This document shows positions 1-8,977 of a DNA stretch of 64,000 bases, one piece after another (positions within the stretch are counted from its first letter, which is position 1; each line of letters begins with the position of its first letter). Position numbers and translations under genes: made by a program. The notes beneath the pieces were generated by a model, which was not told the origin of the DNA, did not search any database, and saw only the letters and a list, made by a program, of their open reading frames with translations. The DNA is from Rhodoferax sp. (GTDB lineage: Bacteria; Pseudomonadota; Gammaproteobacteria; Burkholderiales; Burkholderiaceae_C), in contig JARLJH010000005.1 in NCBI GenBank assembly GCA_031291305.1, positions 40,236 through 104,235 on the forward strand, written 5' to 3'.

Positions 1-1
1 G

Positions 2-1084
2 TTCAGCTCCGGGCGCATGAGCATCGAGGAAATTCTCGGCAAACTCGACACCGGCGCGGCCGCGCGCGAAGCCACCAAACTCACCGCCCAGGCACCGTAT
101 GAGGTACTGATCGTCGGCGGCGGGCCCGCAGGTGCCGCCGCTGCCGTTTATGCCGCGCGCAAAGGCATCCGCACCGGCATAGCCGCCGAGCGCTTTGGTG
201 GCCAGGTCAATGACACCTTGTCGATCGAAAACTTTATCTCGGTGCTGGAAACTGACGGCCCCAAATTTGCCGCCGCACTGGAAGCCCATGTGAAGGCCTA
301 CAACGTCAACATCATGAATCTGCAGCGGGCTGACAAGCTCATCCCGGCCGCCAAGCCCGGTGGCCTGATCGAAATCCAGCTGGCCAACGGCGGCTCGCTC
401 AAGAGCAAAACCGTCATCCTGAGCACCGGCGCGCGCTGGCGCAATGTCAATGTACCCGGCGAGCAGGAGTACAAAACCAAGGGCGTGGCCTACTGCCCGC
501 ACTGCGACGGCCCGCTGTTCAAGGGCAAGCGCGTGGCGGTGATTGGCGGCGGCAACTCAGGCGTGGAAGCCGCTATTGACTTAGCCGGTGTGGTGGCCCA
601 TGTGACGCTGATCGAATTCGACACCAAACTGCGCGCCGACGCCGTGCTGGTGAGCAAGCTGCAAAGCCTGCCCAATGTGACGATCCACCTCAACGCCCAA
701 ACCACCGAGATCACTGGCGATGGTCAGAAGGTCAACGGCCTGAGCTACAAAGACCGCGCCACCGAGGCCGTCCACCACGTCGAACTCGAAGGCGTGTTTG
801 TACAGATCGGCCTGGTGCCCAACACCGAATGGCTCAAAGGCACCCTGGAACTCTCCAAGCACGGCGAAATCGTGGTCGACGCCAAGGGCGCGACCTCCTT
901 GCCGGGCGTGTTTGCGGCAGGTGATGCAACGACTGTGCCATACAAACAAATCATCATCGCCACCGGCGACGGCGCCAAGGCAGCGCTGAGCGCTTTTGAC
1001 TACCTGATGCGTCTGCCAGCGGTCGTCACGCCAGCAATTGCCGCGCCTCAACTTGCGCCAGTTGGAGAAATGGCCACGGCATAA
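2..1084 (+). CDS. ahpF: Alkyl hydroperoxide reductase subunit F, 3' part (5' end outside window)
   Basis: Flavoprotein that passes electrons from NADH to the peroxiredoxin AhpC; cytoplasmic. The reading frame is open to the left edge, and the residues before the first ATG (F-S-S-G-R-M) match the AhpF linker (FGQGRM in E. coli), so the ATG at 17 is an internal Met and the N-terminal thioredoxin-like domain lies outside the window. Visible are the FAD-binding [10 protein letters not shown] near residue 35 (counted from that Met), the redox pair in [13 protein letters not shown], the second dinucleotide-binding [10 protein letters not shown] and the C-terminal FAD motif [15 protein letters not shown]. 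Free-standing thioredoxin reductase is less likely because similarity to the AhpF C-terminal two thirds is continuous. ahpC is probably just upstream. Confidence 0.93.
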   Translation, partial: FSSGRMSIEEILGKLDTGAAAREATKLTAQAPYEVLIVGGGPAGAAAAVYAARKGIRTGIAAERFGGQVNDTLSIENFISVLETDGPKFAAALEAHVKAYNVNIMNLQRADKLIPAAKPGGLIEIQLANGGSLKSKTVILSTGARWRNVNVPGEQEYKTKGVAYCPHCDGPLFKGKRVAVIGGGNSGVEAAIDLAGVVAHVTLIEFDTKLRADAVLVSKLQSLPNVTIHLNAQTTEITGDGQKVNGLSYKDRATEAVHHVELEGVFVQIGLVPNTEWLKGTLELSKHGEIVVDAKGATSLPGVFAAGDATTVPYKQIIIATGDGAKAALSAFDYLMRLPAVVTPAIAAPQLAPVGEMATA

Positions 1085-1099
1085 GGTCTTACAGCCTCA

Positions 1100-1137
1100 G
1101 GCTGGCTCGGTAAAATCGGGCCAGCCCTCTCTTTTTT
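1100..1137 (+). terminator. Rho-independent terminator of ahpF
   Basis: Stem GGCTGGC (1100-1106) pairs with GCCAGCC (1120-1126) and is followed by a T-rich tail with six T at 1132-1137. It lies 15 bases after the ahpF stop. A second small GC hairpin (CGGCGCC/GGCGCCG) follows just before valS. Confidence 0.8.
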
Positions 1138-1188
1138 ACATTGAGCGGCGCCTGTTGGGCGCCGTTCGTCATTGATTGACCCATCCCC

Positions 1189-4100
1189 ATGACCGACGCA
1201 CCGCAGCAACCCGGCTTGAACAGCCTGTCCAAATCCTTTGAGCCCGCCGCCCTGGAAGCCCACTGGGGCCCTGAGTGGGAAAAACGCGGTTATGGCGTGG
1301 CAGGCGCCCGTGGCACCGGCCAGCCCGACGCGGCTGCCGCTGCGCGTGGTGACAACTTCTGCATCCAGCTGCCCCCCCCCAACGTGACCGGCACGTTGCA
1401 CATGGGCCATGCGTTCAACCAGACCATCATGGACAGCCTGACGCGCTACCACCGCATGGCCGGTTTCAACACCGCCTGGATTCCGGGCACCGACCACGCC
1501 GGTATTGCCACCCAGATCGTGGTCGAGCGCCAGCTGCAAGCCCAAGGCATCAGCCGCCACGACATGGGCCCCACGCCTGCCGAAGCGCGCAAAAACTTCG
1601 TCGCCAAAGTCTGGGAGTGGAAGGAAAAGAGTGGCAACACCATCACCACCCAGATGCGCCGCATGGGCGACACGGTGGACTGGAGCCGCGAATACTTCAC
1701 CATGGACGACAAACTGTCCAAAACGGTGACCGAAACCTTTGTGCGTCTGTACGAGCAAGGTCTGATCTACCGTGGCAAACGCCTGGTCAACTGGGATCCG
1801 GTGTTAATGAGCGCGGTGTCTGACCTGGAAGTGGAATCTGAAGAAGAAGACGGCAGCCTGTGGCACATCATGTACCCGTTTGCCGACGGCCCGCAACTGG
1901 TCAACGGTGAACTGGCTCCCGGCCTGGTGGTGGCCACCACGCGGCCCGAGACCATGCTGGGCGACGTGGCCGCCATGGTTCACCCCGAGGACGAGCGCTA
2001 CGCCCATCTGATCGGCAAACACGTCACCCTGCCCTTGTGCAACCGCACGATTCCGATCATTGCCGACGACTATGTCGACAAAGCCTTTGGCACCGGCGTC
2101 GTCAAAGTCACCCCCGCGCATGACCAGAACGACTATGTAGTTGGCCAGCGCCACAAGCTGCCGATGATTTGTGTACTGACGCTGGATGCAAAAATTAAAG
2201 ATACCAAGGCTGATGACTGGCAAGACAAGCAACGTAATTTGGCACCTCGTGAAGACGGGGCACAGATAACAAATGAAATGTTGCTACAAAAGGATTGGAC
2301 AGTTGACTACATTCCCGCGGCTTACCGAGGACTAGACCGATTTGTAGCCAGAAAACAGATCGTCAAGGACCTGCAGGCTTTAGCGCTGATGGTCGAGATC
2401 AAAAAACACAAACTGATGGTGCCGCGCTGCGCCCGCACCGGCCAGGTGATTGAGCCGATGCTCACCGACCAGTGGTTTGTGGCGATGAGCAAAGTGTCTG
2501 AACAAGACCCGACCGGCAAGAGCATCACCCAAAAAGCCATTGACGCGGTTCAATCTGGCCAAGTCAAGTTTGTGCCCGAGAACTGGGTCAACACCTACAA
2601 CCAGTGGATGAACAACATCCAGGACTGGTGCATCAGCCGCCAGCTCTGGTGGGGCCATCAGATTCCGGCCTGGTATGCCGAAGACGGTACAGTTTTTGTA
2701 GCTAGAAACGAAGACGATGCAAGGGCTAGCGCCGAAAAAGCAGGCTACACCGGTGCCCTGAAGCGCGATGAAGACGTGCTAGACACCTGGTACTCCAGCG
2801 CCCTGGTCCCCTTCAGCACCATGGGTTGGCCCAACGAAGCAGATGCAACCAACACCGCAGCTCAGGCCGGTGCCCGTGCTGAACCGGGCGATTTGGCGAG
2901 CGCAGCGAGTATGAGCCCGGTCGGCACGGGCTCCGACCTGAGCGGAACCAACGCTCAAGCAGGCGCCAAAACAAGCCTCAACGACATCGACCTCTACCTG
3001 CCCAGCAGCGTGCTGGTGACAGGCTACGACATCATCTTCTTCTGGGTCGCCCGGATGATCATGATGACCACCCACTTCACCGGCAAAGTGCCGTTCAAAC
3101 ACGTCTACATCCACGGCCTGGTGCGCGATGCGCAAGGCCACAAGATGAGCAAGTCCGAGGGCAACGTGCTCGACCCGGTGGACCTGATCGACGGCATTGC
3201 CCTGCCCGAGCTGCTGGTCAAGCGCGCCGAAGGCCTGCGCAAGCCCGAAACCGCACCGCAAGTGCGCAAAAACACAGAGAAAGAATTCCCCAACGGCATC
3301 CCCGCCTTTGGTGCCGACGCCCTGCGTTTCACCTTCGCGTCCTTGGCTTCTCTTGGACGCTCTATCAATTTTGATAGCAAGCGCTGCGAAGGCTACCGCA
3401 ACTTCTGCAACAAACTCTGGAACGCCAGCCGCTTCGTGCTGATGAACTGCGAAGGCCAGGACTGCGGTCTGAACGACCACACCCCCGCCGAATGCGCCAC
3501 CGCTGAGTATTTGGACTTCAGCCAGGCCGACCGCTGGATCGTCTCGCTGCTGCAAAAGGTTGAGGCCGAGGTGGCACAAGGCTTCACCGAGTACCGCCTG
3601 GACAACGTGGCCAGCACCATTTACGACTTTGTCTGGAACGAGTTCTGCGACTGGTACCTGGAAATCGCCAAGGTGCAAATCCAGACCGGTGATGATGCGC
3701 AGAAACGCGCCACGCGCCGCACCCTGATCCGCACGCTGGAAACCATCTTGCGATTGGCACATCCGGTGATCCCGTTTGTGACTGAAGAGCTGTGGCAGAA
3801 AGTGGCCCCTGTAGCCGGACGCGCAGGTGCATCCATCGCCATCGCGGCCTACCCGGTGAGCCAGCCTGAGCGCATTGACGACGCGGCAATCGCCCATGTG
3901 GCCAAGCTCAAAACCCTGGTCGATGCCTGCCGCAACCTGCGTGGTGAAATGCAGGTGTCACCCGCTCAACGCCTGCCGCTGTTTGTCATGGCGTCGAACG
4001 CTGAGTCCGCCTTCATGAAGAGCGCAGCCGCGGTGCTGCAAGCCCTGGCCAAACTGAGCGAAGTGCGCGTGTTTGACGACGAGGCCGCGTGGGCCGCAGC

Positions 4101-4362
4101 CGCTCAAGCCGCCCCGGTGGCCGTGGTGGGCGAAGCCCGCGTCTGCCTGTTCATGGAAATTGACGTGGACGCAGAGAAAGCGCGCCTAGGCAAGGAACTG
4201 GCGCGCCTGGAAGGCGAGATCGTCAAGGCCAACGGCAAGCTGGGCAATGAATCTTTCGTGGCACGTGCACCCGCTGCCGTGATTGATCAGGAGCGCAAAC
4301 GGCTGGCGGACTTTGAGGCCACCGTGGCCAAGGTCAAAGACCAGCTGGCTCGGCTGGACTGA
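1189..4362 (+). CDS. valS: Valine--tRNA ligase, with an in-frame palindromic insertion
   Basis: Charges tRNA-Val; class I aminoacyl-tRNA synthetase, cytoplasmic. The HIGH-type motif appears as HMGH at residues 71-74 after PPPNVTGTL, and KMSKS is at 652-656. The editing domain lies between them, the anticodon-binding domain after about 700, and a C-terminal coiled-coil arm rich in Ala, Lys and Glu ends the protein. At 1057 residues it is about 100 longer than typical bacterial ValRS. Part of this is a low-complexity stretch of about 49 residues (about 550-598) between the conserved STMGWP and [14 protein letters not shown] blocks, where E. coli ValRS has only a short link; this DNA is a palindrome (see separate entry). 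The first ATG is used. Confidence 0.97.
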   Translation: MTDAPQQPGLNSLSKSFEPAALEAHWGPEWEKRGYGVAGARGTGQPDAAAAARGDNFCIQLPPPNVTGTLHMGHAFNQTIMDSLTRYHRMAGFNTAWIPGTDHAGIATQIVVERQLQAQGISRHDMGPTPAEARKNFVAKVWEWKEKSGNTITTQMRRMGDTVDWSREYFTMDDKLSKTVTETFVRLYEQGLIYRGKRLVNWDPVLMSAVSDLEVESEEEDGSLWHIMYPFADGPQLVNGELAPGLVVATTRPETMLGDVAAMVHPEDERYAHLIGKHVTLPLCNRTIPIIADDYVDKAFGTGVVKVTPAHDQNDYVVGQRHKLPMICVLTLDAKIKDTKADDWQDKQRNLAPREDGAQITNEMLLQKDWTVDYIPAAYRGLDRFVARKQIVKDLQALALMVEIKKHKLMVPRCARTGQVIEPMLTDQWFVAMSKVSEQDPTGKSITQKAIDAVQSGQVKFVPENWVNTYNQWMNNIQDWCISRQLWWGHQIPAWYAEDGTVFVARNEDDARASAEKAGYTGALKRDEDVLDTWYSSALVPFSTMGWPNEADATNTAAQAGARAEPGDLASAASMSPVGTGSDLSGTNAQAGAKTSLNDIDLYLPSSVLVTGYDIIFFWVARMIMMTTHFTGKVPFKHVYIHGLVRDAQGHKMSKSEGNVLDPVDLIDGIALPELLVKRAEGLRKPETAPQVRKNTEKEFPNGIPAFGADALRFTFASLASLGRSINFDSKRCEGYRNFCNKLWNASRFVLMNCEGQDCGLNDHTPAECATAEYLDFSQADRWIVSLLQKVEAEVAQGFTEYRLDNVASTIYDFVWNEFCDWYLEIAKVQIQTGDDAQKRATRRTLIRTLETILRLAHPVIPFVTEELWQKVAPVAGRAGASIAIAAYPVSQPERIDDAAIAHVAKLKTLVDACRNLRGEMQVSPAQRLPLFVMASNAESAFMKSAAAVLQALAKLSEVRVFDDEAAWAAAAQAAPVAVVGEARVCLFMEIDVDAEKARLGKELARLEGEIVKANGKLGNESFVARAPAAVIDQERKRLADFEATVAKVKDQLARLD
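2860..2943. repeat. Palindromic element inside valS
   Basis: A 30-base left arm (2860-2889) pairs with a 29-base right arm (2915-2943) around a 25-base loop; arms begin GCTCAGG and end CCTGAGC, with a handful of mismatches. The frame stays open and encodes an Ala/Gly/Ser-rich segment absent from usual ValRS proteins. Confidence 0.7.
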
Positions 4363-4369
4363 TCACCAC

Positions 4370-4392
4370 CGCGCCGAGCACGGCTCGGCGCG
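4370..4392. terminator. GC-rich hairpin between convergent valS and tusA
   Basis: Perfect 10-bp arms CGCGCCGAGC and GCTCGGCGCG around a 3-base loop, 8 bases after the valS stop. There is no T tract on either strand, so efficient intrinsic termination is uncertain; it may act as a bidirectional pause or 3'-end stabiliser. Confidence 0.45.
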
Positions 4393-4414
4393 GCGACTTG
4401 TCGCTCAGGCGGGT

Positions 4415-4645
4415 TCAGCGACGACGCAAGAAGTGCAGATAGGTGCTGTCGCCAATAGTCTGCTGATCCAGCAGTTCGTTGCCGGTTTGCTGGGCAAAGG
4501 CCTTGAAGTCGCGCAGCGACCCTTTGTCGGTGGCCGTCACCTGCAGTGTCTGGCCGCTTTCCATGGTACTGAGCGCTCTTTTGGCGTGAAGGATGGGCAG
4601 GGGGCAGTTCAGGCCGCTGGTGTCGATCTCTTTGTCAATGTGCAT
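4415..4645 (-). CDS. tusA: TusA-family sulfurtransferase
   Basis: Small sulfur-carrier protein of the TusA/SirA/YeeD family, 76 residues, cytoplasmic. The conserved CPxP motif (N-C14-P-L-P17) carries the persulfide cysteine, and the fold-typical Gly-Gln-x-Leu-x-Val-x-x-Thr-Asp strand follows. The ATG at 4645 is preceded by CAGGAAA at normal spacing; a longer upstream reading has no family similarity. It lies 31 bases downstream of cysM on the same strand, so the two probably form a sulfur-metabolism unit. Whether it serves tRNA thiolation or another sulfur transfer cannot be told from sequence. Confidence 0.9.
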   Translation of the reverse strand: MHIDKEIDTSGLNCPLPILHAKRALSTMESGQTLQVTATDKGSLRDFKAFAQQTGNELLDQQTIGDSTYLHFLRRR

Positions 4646-4676
4646 GACGGTTTCCTGAAAAATAGGGGTGCGAATG

Positions 4677-5579
4677 TCAGGCCGGGAACACGCCAGTAGA
4701 CAGATAGCGGTCGCCCCGGTCGCAGACGATGAAAACGATTGTCGCGCGGCGCGCGGTTTTGGCGATCTCCTGCGCCACCCAGCACGCGCCAGCCGCTGAA
4801 ATACCAGCAAAGATGCCTTCCTCACGCGCCAAAGTGCGGCACATCTCCTCGGCGTCTTCCTGGGTCACATACATGAGTTCATCCACATGGGTGGGGTCAT
4901 AAATCTTCGGGATATACGCCTCGGGCCATTTGCGAATTCCAGGAATGCGCGAGCCTTCATGCGGCTGAACACCTATGATTTTGATAGCGGGATTCTTTTC
5001 CTTGAGAAACTGAGACACCCCGGTGATGGTGCCGGTCGTCCCCATGGCACTGACAAAGTGGGTAATCTTGCCCTTGGTATCGGCCCAGATTTCCGGGCCG
5101 GTAGTCTCCACGTGAATACGCGGGTTATCCAGGTTGGAAAACTGGTCCAGCACAAGGCCCTTGCCTTCGCGCGCCATCTGGTCAGCCAGATCGCGCGAAT
5201 ATTCCATGCCGCCACTCTTGGGGGTCAGGATCAGTTCTGCACCAAAGGCCTTCATGGTCTGCGCACGCTCAATCGACAAGTCCTCAGGCATGATCAGAAT
5301 CATGCGGTAACCCTTGACGGCCGCAGCCATAGCCAGCGCTATGCCTGTGTTGCCCGAGGTCGCTTCAATCAGCGTGTCACCGGGCTTGATCTCGCCGCGC
5401 TCCTGAGCGCGAACAATCATCGAAAACGCGGCCCTATCTTTCACCGACCCGGCCGGGTTGTTGCCCTCCAACTTGCCCAAAATCACGTTGCCATGCGACT
5501 GACCCGCGTCTTGGCCGATGCGCTGCAAGCGAACCAAGGGGGTCTTGCCAATCAAATCTTCAATGGTGGAATATTTCAT
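4677..5579 (-). CDS. cysM: O-acetylserine sulfhydrylase B (cysteine synthase)
   Basis: PLP-dependent enzyme that makes cysteine from O-acetylserine and sulfide or thiosulfate. It has 300 residues, normal for CysM (303 in E. coli). The PLP lysine is K47 in NNPAGSVKDRA, followed by the ATSGNTGIALA cofactor-phosphate and substrate loop near residue 70 and SAMGTTGTITG near 175. The start at 5579 is chosen because extension upstream runs through the antisense of tRNA-Leu and has no family similarity. tusA follows after 31 bases. Confidence 0.95.
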   Translation of the reverse strand: MKYSTIEDLIGKTPLVRLQRIGQDAGQSHGNVILGKLEGNNPAGSVKDRAAFSMIVRAQERGEIKPGDTLIEATSGNTGIALAMAAAVKGYRMILIMPEDLSIERAQTMKAFGAELILTPKSGGMEYSRDLADQMAREGKGLVLDQFSNLDNPRIHVETTGPEIWADTKGKITHFVSAMGTTGTITGVSQFLKEKNPAIKIIGVQPHEGSRIPGIRKWPEAYIPKIYDPTHVDELMYVTQEDAEEMCRTLAREEGIFAGISAAGACWVAQEIAKTARRATIVFIVCDRGDRYLSTGVFPA

Positions 5580-5616
5580 ACCCCGCACTGTGCCATAATT
5601 CGCGCTCCCTCCCGCT

Positions 5617-5701
5617 GCCCGGGTGGTGAAATTGGTAGACGCAGGGGACTCAAAATCCCCCTCCGAAAGGAGTGCCGGTTCGATTCCGGCCCCGGGCACC
5701 A
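5617..5701 (+). tRNA. tRNA-Leu(CAA), CCA encoded
   Basis: The acceptor stem GCCCGGG (5617-5623) pairs with CCCGGGC (5691-5697), then A and CCA (5699-5701). The D-arm TGGTGAAATTGGTAGACG is typical of leucine tRNAs. The anticodon stem GGGGA/TCCCC encloses loop CTCAAAA with anticodon CAA at 5651-5653, reading UUG. A variable arm and a GGTTCGATTCC T-arm follow. It diverges from cysM. Confidence 0.97.
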
Positions 5702-5714
5702 CTGGACAAACATG

Positions 5715-5749
5715 AAAAGCCTGCTATTGACTCAATAGCAGGCTTTTTT
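5715..5749 (+). terminator. Terminator of tRNA-Leu
   Basis: A 15-base arm starting AAAAGCCTGCTATTG (5715-5729) pairs with 5733-5747 around a 3-base loop and continues into six T. It is 14 bases past the tRNA end. Confidence 0.9.
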
Positions 5750-5937
5750 CTTGACTGCTTCCATTCCTGAAATATTGCAAGAATTCCAAGCACTGCCATA
5801 AAAGCGTTGCAAACTCACCCATGCCATAAGCAATGATGATAGAGCCCCAATTGGAGAAATCCATTGTTGAGCCGAAGCCGTCAATGCAATAGACTCTCGA
5901 TGAACAGGGCAGAAAAAAAAGTTCACCTAGGTTCTAT

Positions 5938-6324
5938 ATGTCGCTGGAATGGACCGATGGCTACAAAGTTGGCCATGATGAAATTGACGCCCAGCATCAG
6001 CGCTTGTTCAGCCTCGTCAATGATTTCCTTGCTGCAAAGGACAAAGTCGGGTTGACGGTCTGCGCCATGGCGTTATCCAAATACACCTATGAACACTTGG
6101 CTTATGAGGAAAGCCTCATGAGCAAGTGGCAGTACCTTGAAGCGACCGATCATTTGACACAACACAATAGCCTCATTTCACTTTTGGATGACGTTGTACA
6201 AAGCCTTCCGAAAAACAACTTCAATATAGATGATTTGGAAGCTTTTTTGTCGGATTGGCTTTTGCTCCATATTGCGGCAGCAGATCAAAAACTGGCGATC
6301 TACCTCAAATTCATTGGTGAATAA
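5938..6324 (+). CDS. Bacteriohemerythrin, single domain
   Basis: Di-iron O2-binding protein of 128 residues, cytoplasmic, with no signal peptide. The full ligand set for the bacterial hemerythrin fold is visible: H20 (IDAQH), H53 and E57 (YEHLAYEE), H72 and H76 (DHLTQH), H111 and D116 (HIAAAD). Length matches stand-alone bacteriohemerythrins, which store or sense oxygen. It is flanked by tRNA-Leu and an unknown gene. The 188 bases upstream show no clear promoter. It is the first of three hemerythrin genes in the window. Confidence 0.9.
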   Translation: MSLEWTDGYKVGHDEIDAQHQRLFSLVNDFLAAKDKVGLTVCAMALSKYTYEHLAYEESLMSKWQYLEATDHLTQHNSLISLLDDVVQSLPKNNFNIDDLEAFLSDWLLLHIAAADQKLAIYLKFIGE

Positions 6325-6523
6325 GGCCAAGTTGGCGTCTTTACAGCACGCTGCAGAGCAGCGCCAGCGGTCGAGTCACCTTGCCTGCACCACGTTCATG
6401 TGACAGAAATGTCAAGCTTCCTTCGCTCACAAACATTCGTGCCCACTTTCAACTTTCAAACTGAACTTGCGGCTAGCTCGCCGATCCAATGTCGTTCCTG
6501 ACTTGTCACGTCTCGCTAGAAAA

Positions 6524-6868
6524 ATGCACAACTTTAGTATCAATAGCGGTAAGAATGAGGCTTTAGAGTTTCCTCCTTTGGTGGACAAGCCGGAAGAGGA
6601 AAATGAAGTGGACACCTGGCCGATGCCCTTGCACGACCTGCCCGTGGAACATCAAGTTCAGCAGGCCCTGATCGTTGTGGCCCATAGACACCCTCATATT
6701 GCCAAGGCCATTGCCACGTTTTGGGGCTATCAGGAAGGTGCGGATTACCTGAAACAACTGATTTTTGATGGCTCAGACCCGAAAAGCCACACGCGCGAGG
6801 GTTTCAAGGCTGACGTGCTGACGGCCTTACTCAACCTACAGTCATTGCATGTGATCAAGCGACCCTAG
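6524..6868 (+). CDS. Hypothetical protein
   Basis: A 114-residue product that I do not recognise. It has no signal peptide or membrane span. The N-terminal third is acidic (KPEEENEVDTWP) and the rest is mixed helix with a basic-aromatic patch (AHRHPHIAKAIATFWGYQEG). The ATG at 6524 is preferred to an upstream start at 6467, which adds an arginine-rich stretch, but no good ribosome site supports either. The 199 bases before it hold no recognised feature. The sequence is less GC-rich than its neighbours. Confidence 0.5.
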   Translation: MHNFSINSGKNEALEFPPLVDKPEEENEVDTWPMPLHDLPVEHQVQQALIVVAHRHPHIAKAIATFWGYQEGADYLKQLIFDGSDPKSHTREGFKADVLTALLNLQSLHVIKRP

Positions 6869-6904
6869 TGTGGCTCGCAGCATCGAGCAGATACTTGGTC
6901 TCTT

Positions 6905-7843
6905 CTATCCAGCCAGCCCCTGCAACACGGTGGGGTAGCGCAGTGTCAAACGTAATTCTTTTTTCAGCCGCGAATTGTCCATGCGCCGGGACTCGCTCAT
7001 GAAACTCAGCAGCGCCAACGGCAGGCGTTGTTGTGCCTCATCGCGCGTCAGGCGCACGGGGTGCGGCAATCCATACAAGTCAGCGGCCAGCTCAAAGTAA
7101 TCGGCCATCTTCAGGCAGGTGTCGTCATTGGCGTTGTAGATGCGTTGCGCTGCGCCATGCCAAAGAGCAGCGACGCAGGCGCGTGCCAGGTCGTCGGCAT
7201 GGATGTGGTTGGTATAGACATCGTCCTCAGCCCGCAGCATGGGCGTGCCGCGCAGCAGCCGTTCGCGCGGAGTACCGCCCACACGGTTGGGCGCATAAAT
7301 ACCGGGAATGCGCAAAATAGTGCTGGGCACGCCGCTGGCGCGGCCAAAGTGACGCACTTGGCGTTCTGCATCAATTCGCCTCTTGGCCCTTGATGTATAT
7401 GGGTTTACAGCTCTACTTTCCGTAACAACCTCACCATGGCAATCGCCATAGACACCGCTGGTGGAACCATACACCAGAGAGTCCGGCAGACGACGCCGCA
7501 ACAAAACATGCATCAGCGCCTGGGTCCGTGGGTCGCTGTGATCACTGTCGGGTGGCGGTGCCAGATGAACCACCCGCGTGGCCAAGCCGCTCAGCCGTTG
7601 CAGGGATGCCGGTGCATCCAGATTACCCAGCAGCGGCGTGATGCCCTGGGCACGCAGTTCATCGACACGCGCTGCGCTGCTACTCAACGCCAACAGGCGC
7701 ACCCGGCCACGCATCAGCTTGGCCACGCGCAAACCGACGTCACCGCAACCCACCAGCAGCACGCGTTCGCGCCGGAAACGTGCAGGCAGCGCCCCGGGGC
7801 GTGTGGCATACAAAAGGGGATGTGAGCTTGTCAATGCGGGCAA
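6905..7843 (-). CDS. NAD(P)-dependent epimerase/dehydratase, YeeZ-like
   Basis: Extended short-chain dehydrogenase with 312 residues and a Rossmann fold. The nucleotide-binding motif LLVGCGDVGLRVAK lies at about residue 29, and the sugar-epimerase-like YGSTSGVYGD and RIPGIYAPNR blocks follow; the family's YxxxK is represented by YTSRAK. The probable start is TTG at 7843, because GGAAGGAT lies at good spacing upstream and no suitable ATG is present. It diverges from the flavin reductase gene with only 47 bases between the start codons, so the promoters must overlap. The substrate is unknown. Confidence 0.8.
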   Translation of the reverse strand: MPALTSSHPLLYATRPGALPARFRRERVLLVGCGDVGLRVAKLMRGRVRLLALSSSAARVDELRAQGITPLLGNLDAPASLQRLSGLATRVVHLAPPPDSDHSDPRTQALMHVLLRRRLPDSLVYGSTSGVYGDCHGEVVTESRAVNPYTSRAKRRIDAERQVRHFGRASGVPSTILRIPGIYAPNRVGGTPRERLLRGTPMLRAEDDVYTNHIHADDLARACVAALWHGAAQRIYNANDDTCLKMADYFELAADLYGLPHPVRLTRDEAQQRLPLALLSFMSESRRMDNSRLKKELRLTLRYPTVLQGLAG

Positions 7844-7890
7844 AATGCGATCCTTCCAGTTTTGATTTCAGTGCCAAGGATAACGACAAC

Positions 7891-8958
7891 ATGCCCCCCG
7901 CAGCCGACACCTCTTCAACTTTTCAGGTCACCATTGAACCCAGTCACCGCACTTTCACCGTCTCCGAGGGCGAATCCCTGCTGGCAGGTGGCATCCGGGA
8001 AGGCATCAACCTGCCATATGGCTGCAAGGACGGCGCGTGCGGTTCCTGCAAATGCAAGAAACTCAGTGGCAGCGTGGTGCACGGCCCGCATCAGGCCAAA
8101 GCCTTGAGCGAAGATGAGGAAGCGCAGGGCTTTGTGTTGACCTGCTGCGCCACGGCCGAGAGCGACGTGGTGCTGGAGTCGCGCCAGGTCACAGCCGAAG
8201 GCGCCTTTCCCATCAAGAAAATGCCCACGCGCGTCACCCTGATGGAGAAAAAATCCGACGACGTGATTCGCCTGCTGCTGCAACTGCCTGCCCACGAGCC
8301 GTTTAAGTACCACGCCGGGCAATACATCGAATTTATGCTGGCGGGTGGCTTGAGACGCAGCTACTCCATGGCCAACGCGCCCCACACGCTGGCTGCTGGC
8401 AACTTGCTGGAACTGCACATTCGCCACATGCCCGGCGGCCAGTTCACCGATGTCGTGTTTGGCAGCATGAAAGAGCGCGACATCCTGCGCATCGAGGGCC
8501 CCTACGGCAGCTTCTATCTGCGCGAAAACAGTGACAAGCCGCTGATCTTTCTGGCCTCTGGCACCGGTTTTGCCCCGATTAAAGCGCTGATTGAGCACAT
8601 GCAGTTTGCCAACATCACCCGCCCGGTTACGCTGTACTGGGGTGGGCGCCGACCGGCCGACCTTTATATGACCGACTGGGTCACCGCCCGCCTGGCCGAG
8701 ATGCCGCAGCTGCGCTTTGTGCCCGTGGTGTCGGACGCCCTGCCCGAGGACGGCTGGACCGGGCGCACCGGTTTTGTGCATCAGGCTGTGCTGCAAGATA
8801 TACCGGACCTGTCCGGCTATCAGGTGTACGCCTGCGGCGCACCGATTGTGGTGGAGTCGGCCCAGCACGACTACATTCGCGCGGGCTTGCCGGTAGACGA
8901 GTTTTATGCCGATTCATTCACCTCCGAGGCCGACCGGACCACGCTGACTTCCGCTTAA
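7891..8958 (+). CDS. CDP-6-deoxy-glucoseen reductase-like 2Fe-2S flavin reductase
   Basis: Electron-transfer protein of 355 residues. The N-terminal plant-type ferredoxin domain has cysteines in GCKDGACGSCKC with a fourth in VLTCCA (residues about 1-95). The FAD domain has the RRSYSMANAP motif, and the NAD domain has LIFLASGTGFAPIKA and YACGAP. This arrangement matches AscD-type reductases and phenol-hydroxylase reductases; Burkholderiales carry many copies of unknown partner. The start at 7891 has AAGGA 10 bases upstream. The Bug-protein gene follows 19 bases later and may be co-transcribed. Confidence 0.85.
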   Translation: MPPAADTSSTFQVTIEPSHRTFTVSEGESLLAGGIREGINLPYGCKDGACGSCKCKKLSGSVVHGPHQAKALSEDEEAQGFVLTCCATAESDVVLESRQVTAEGAFPIKKMPTRVTLMEKKSDDVIRLLLQLPAHEPFKYHAGQYIEFMLAGGLRRSYSMANAPHTLAAGNLLELHIRHMPGGQFTDVVFGSMKERDILRIEGPYGSFYLRENSDKPLIFLASGTGFAPIKALIEHMQFANITRPVTLYWGGRRPADLYMTDWVTARLAEMPQLRFVPVVSDALPEDGWTGRTGFVHQAVLQDIPDLSGYQVYACGAPIVVESAQHDYIRAGLPVDEFYADSFTSEADRTTLTSA

Positions 8959-8977
8959 CTCATTCAAGGACACAACG

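Noticed and set aside
5580-5702. N-terminal extension of cysM through the tRNA-Leu gene
   Set aside because: The extension is the antisense translation of tRNA-Leu (MVPGAGIEPALL...), a well-known artefact.
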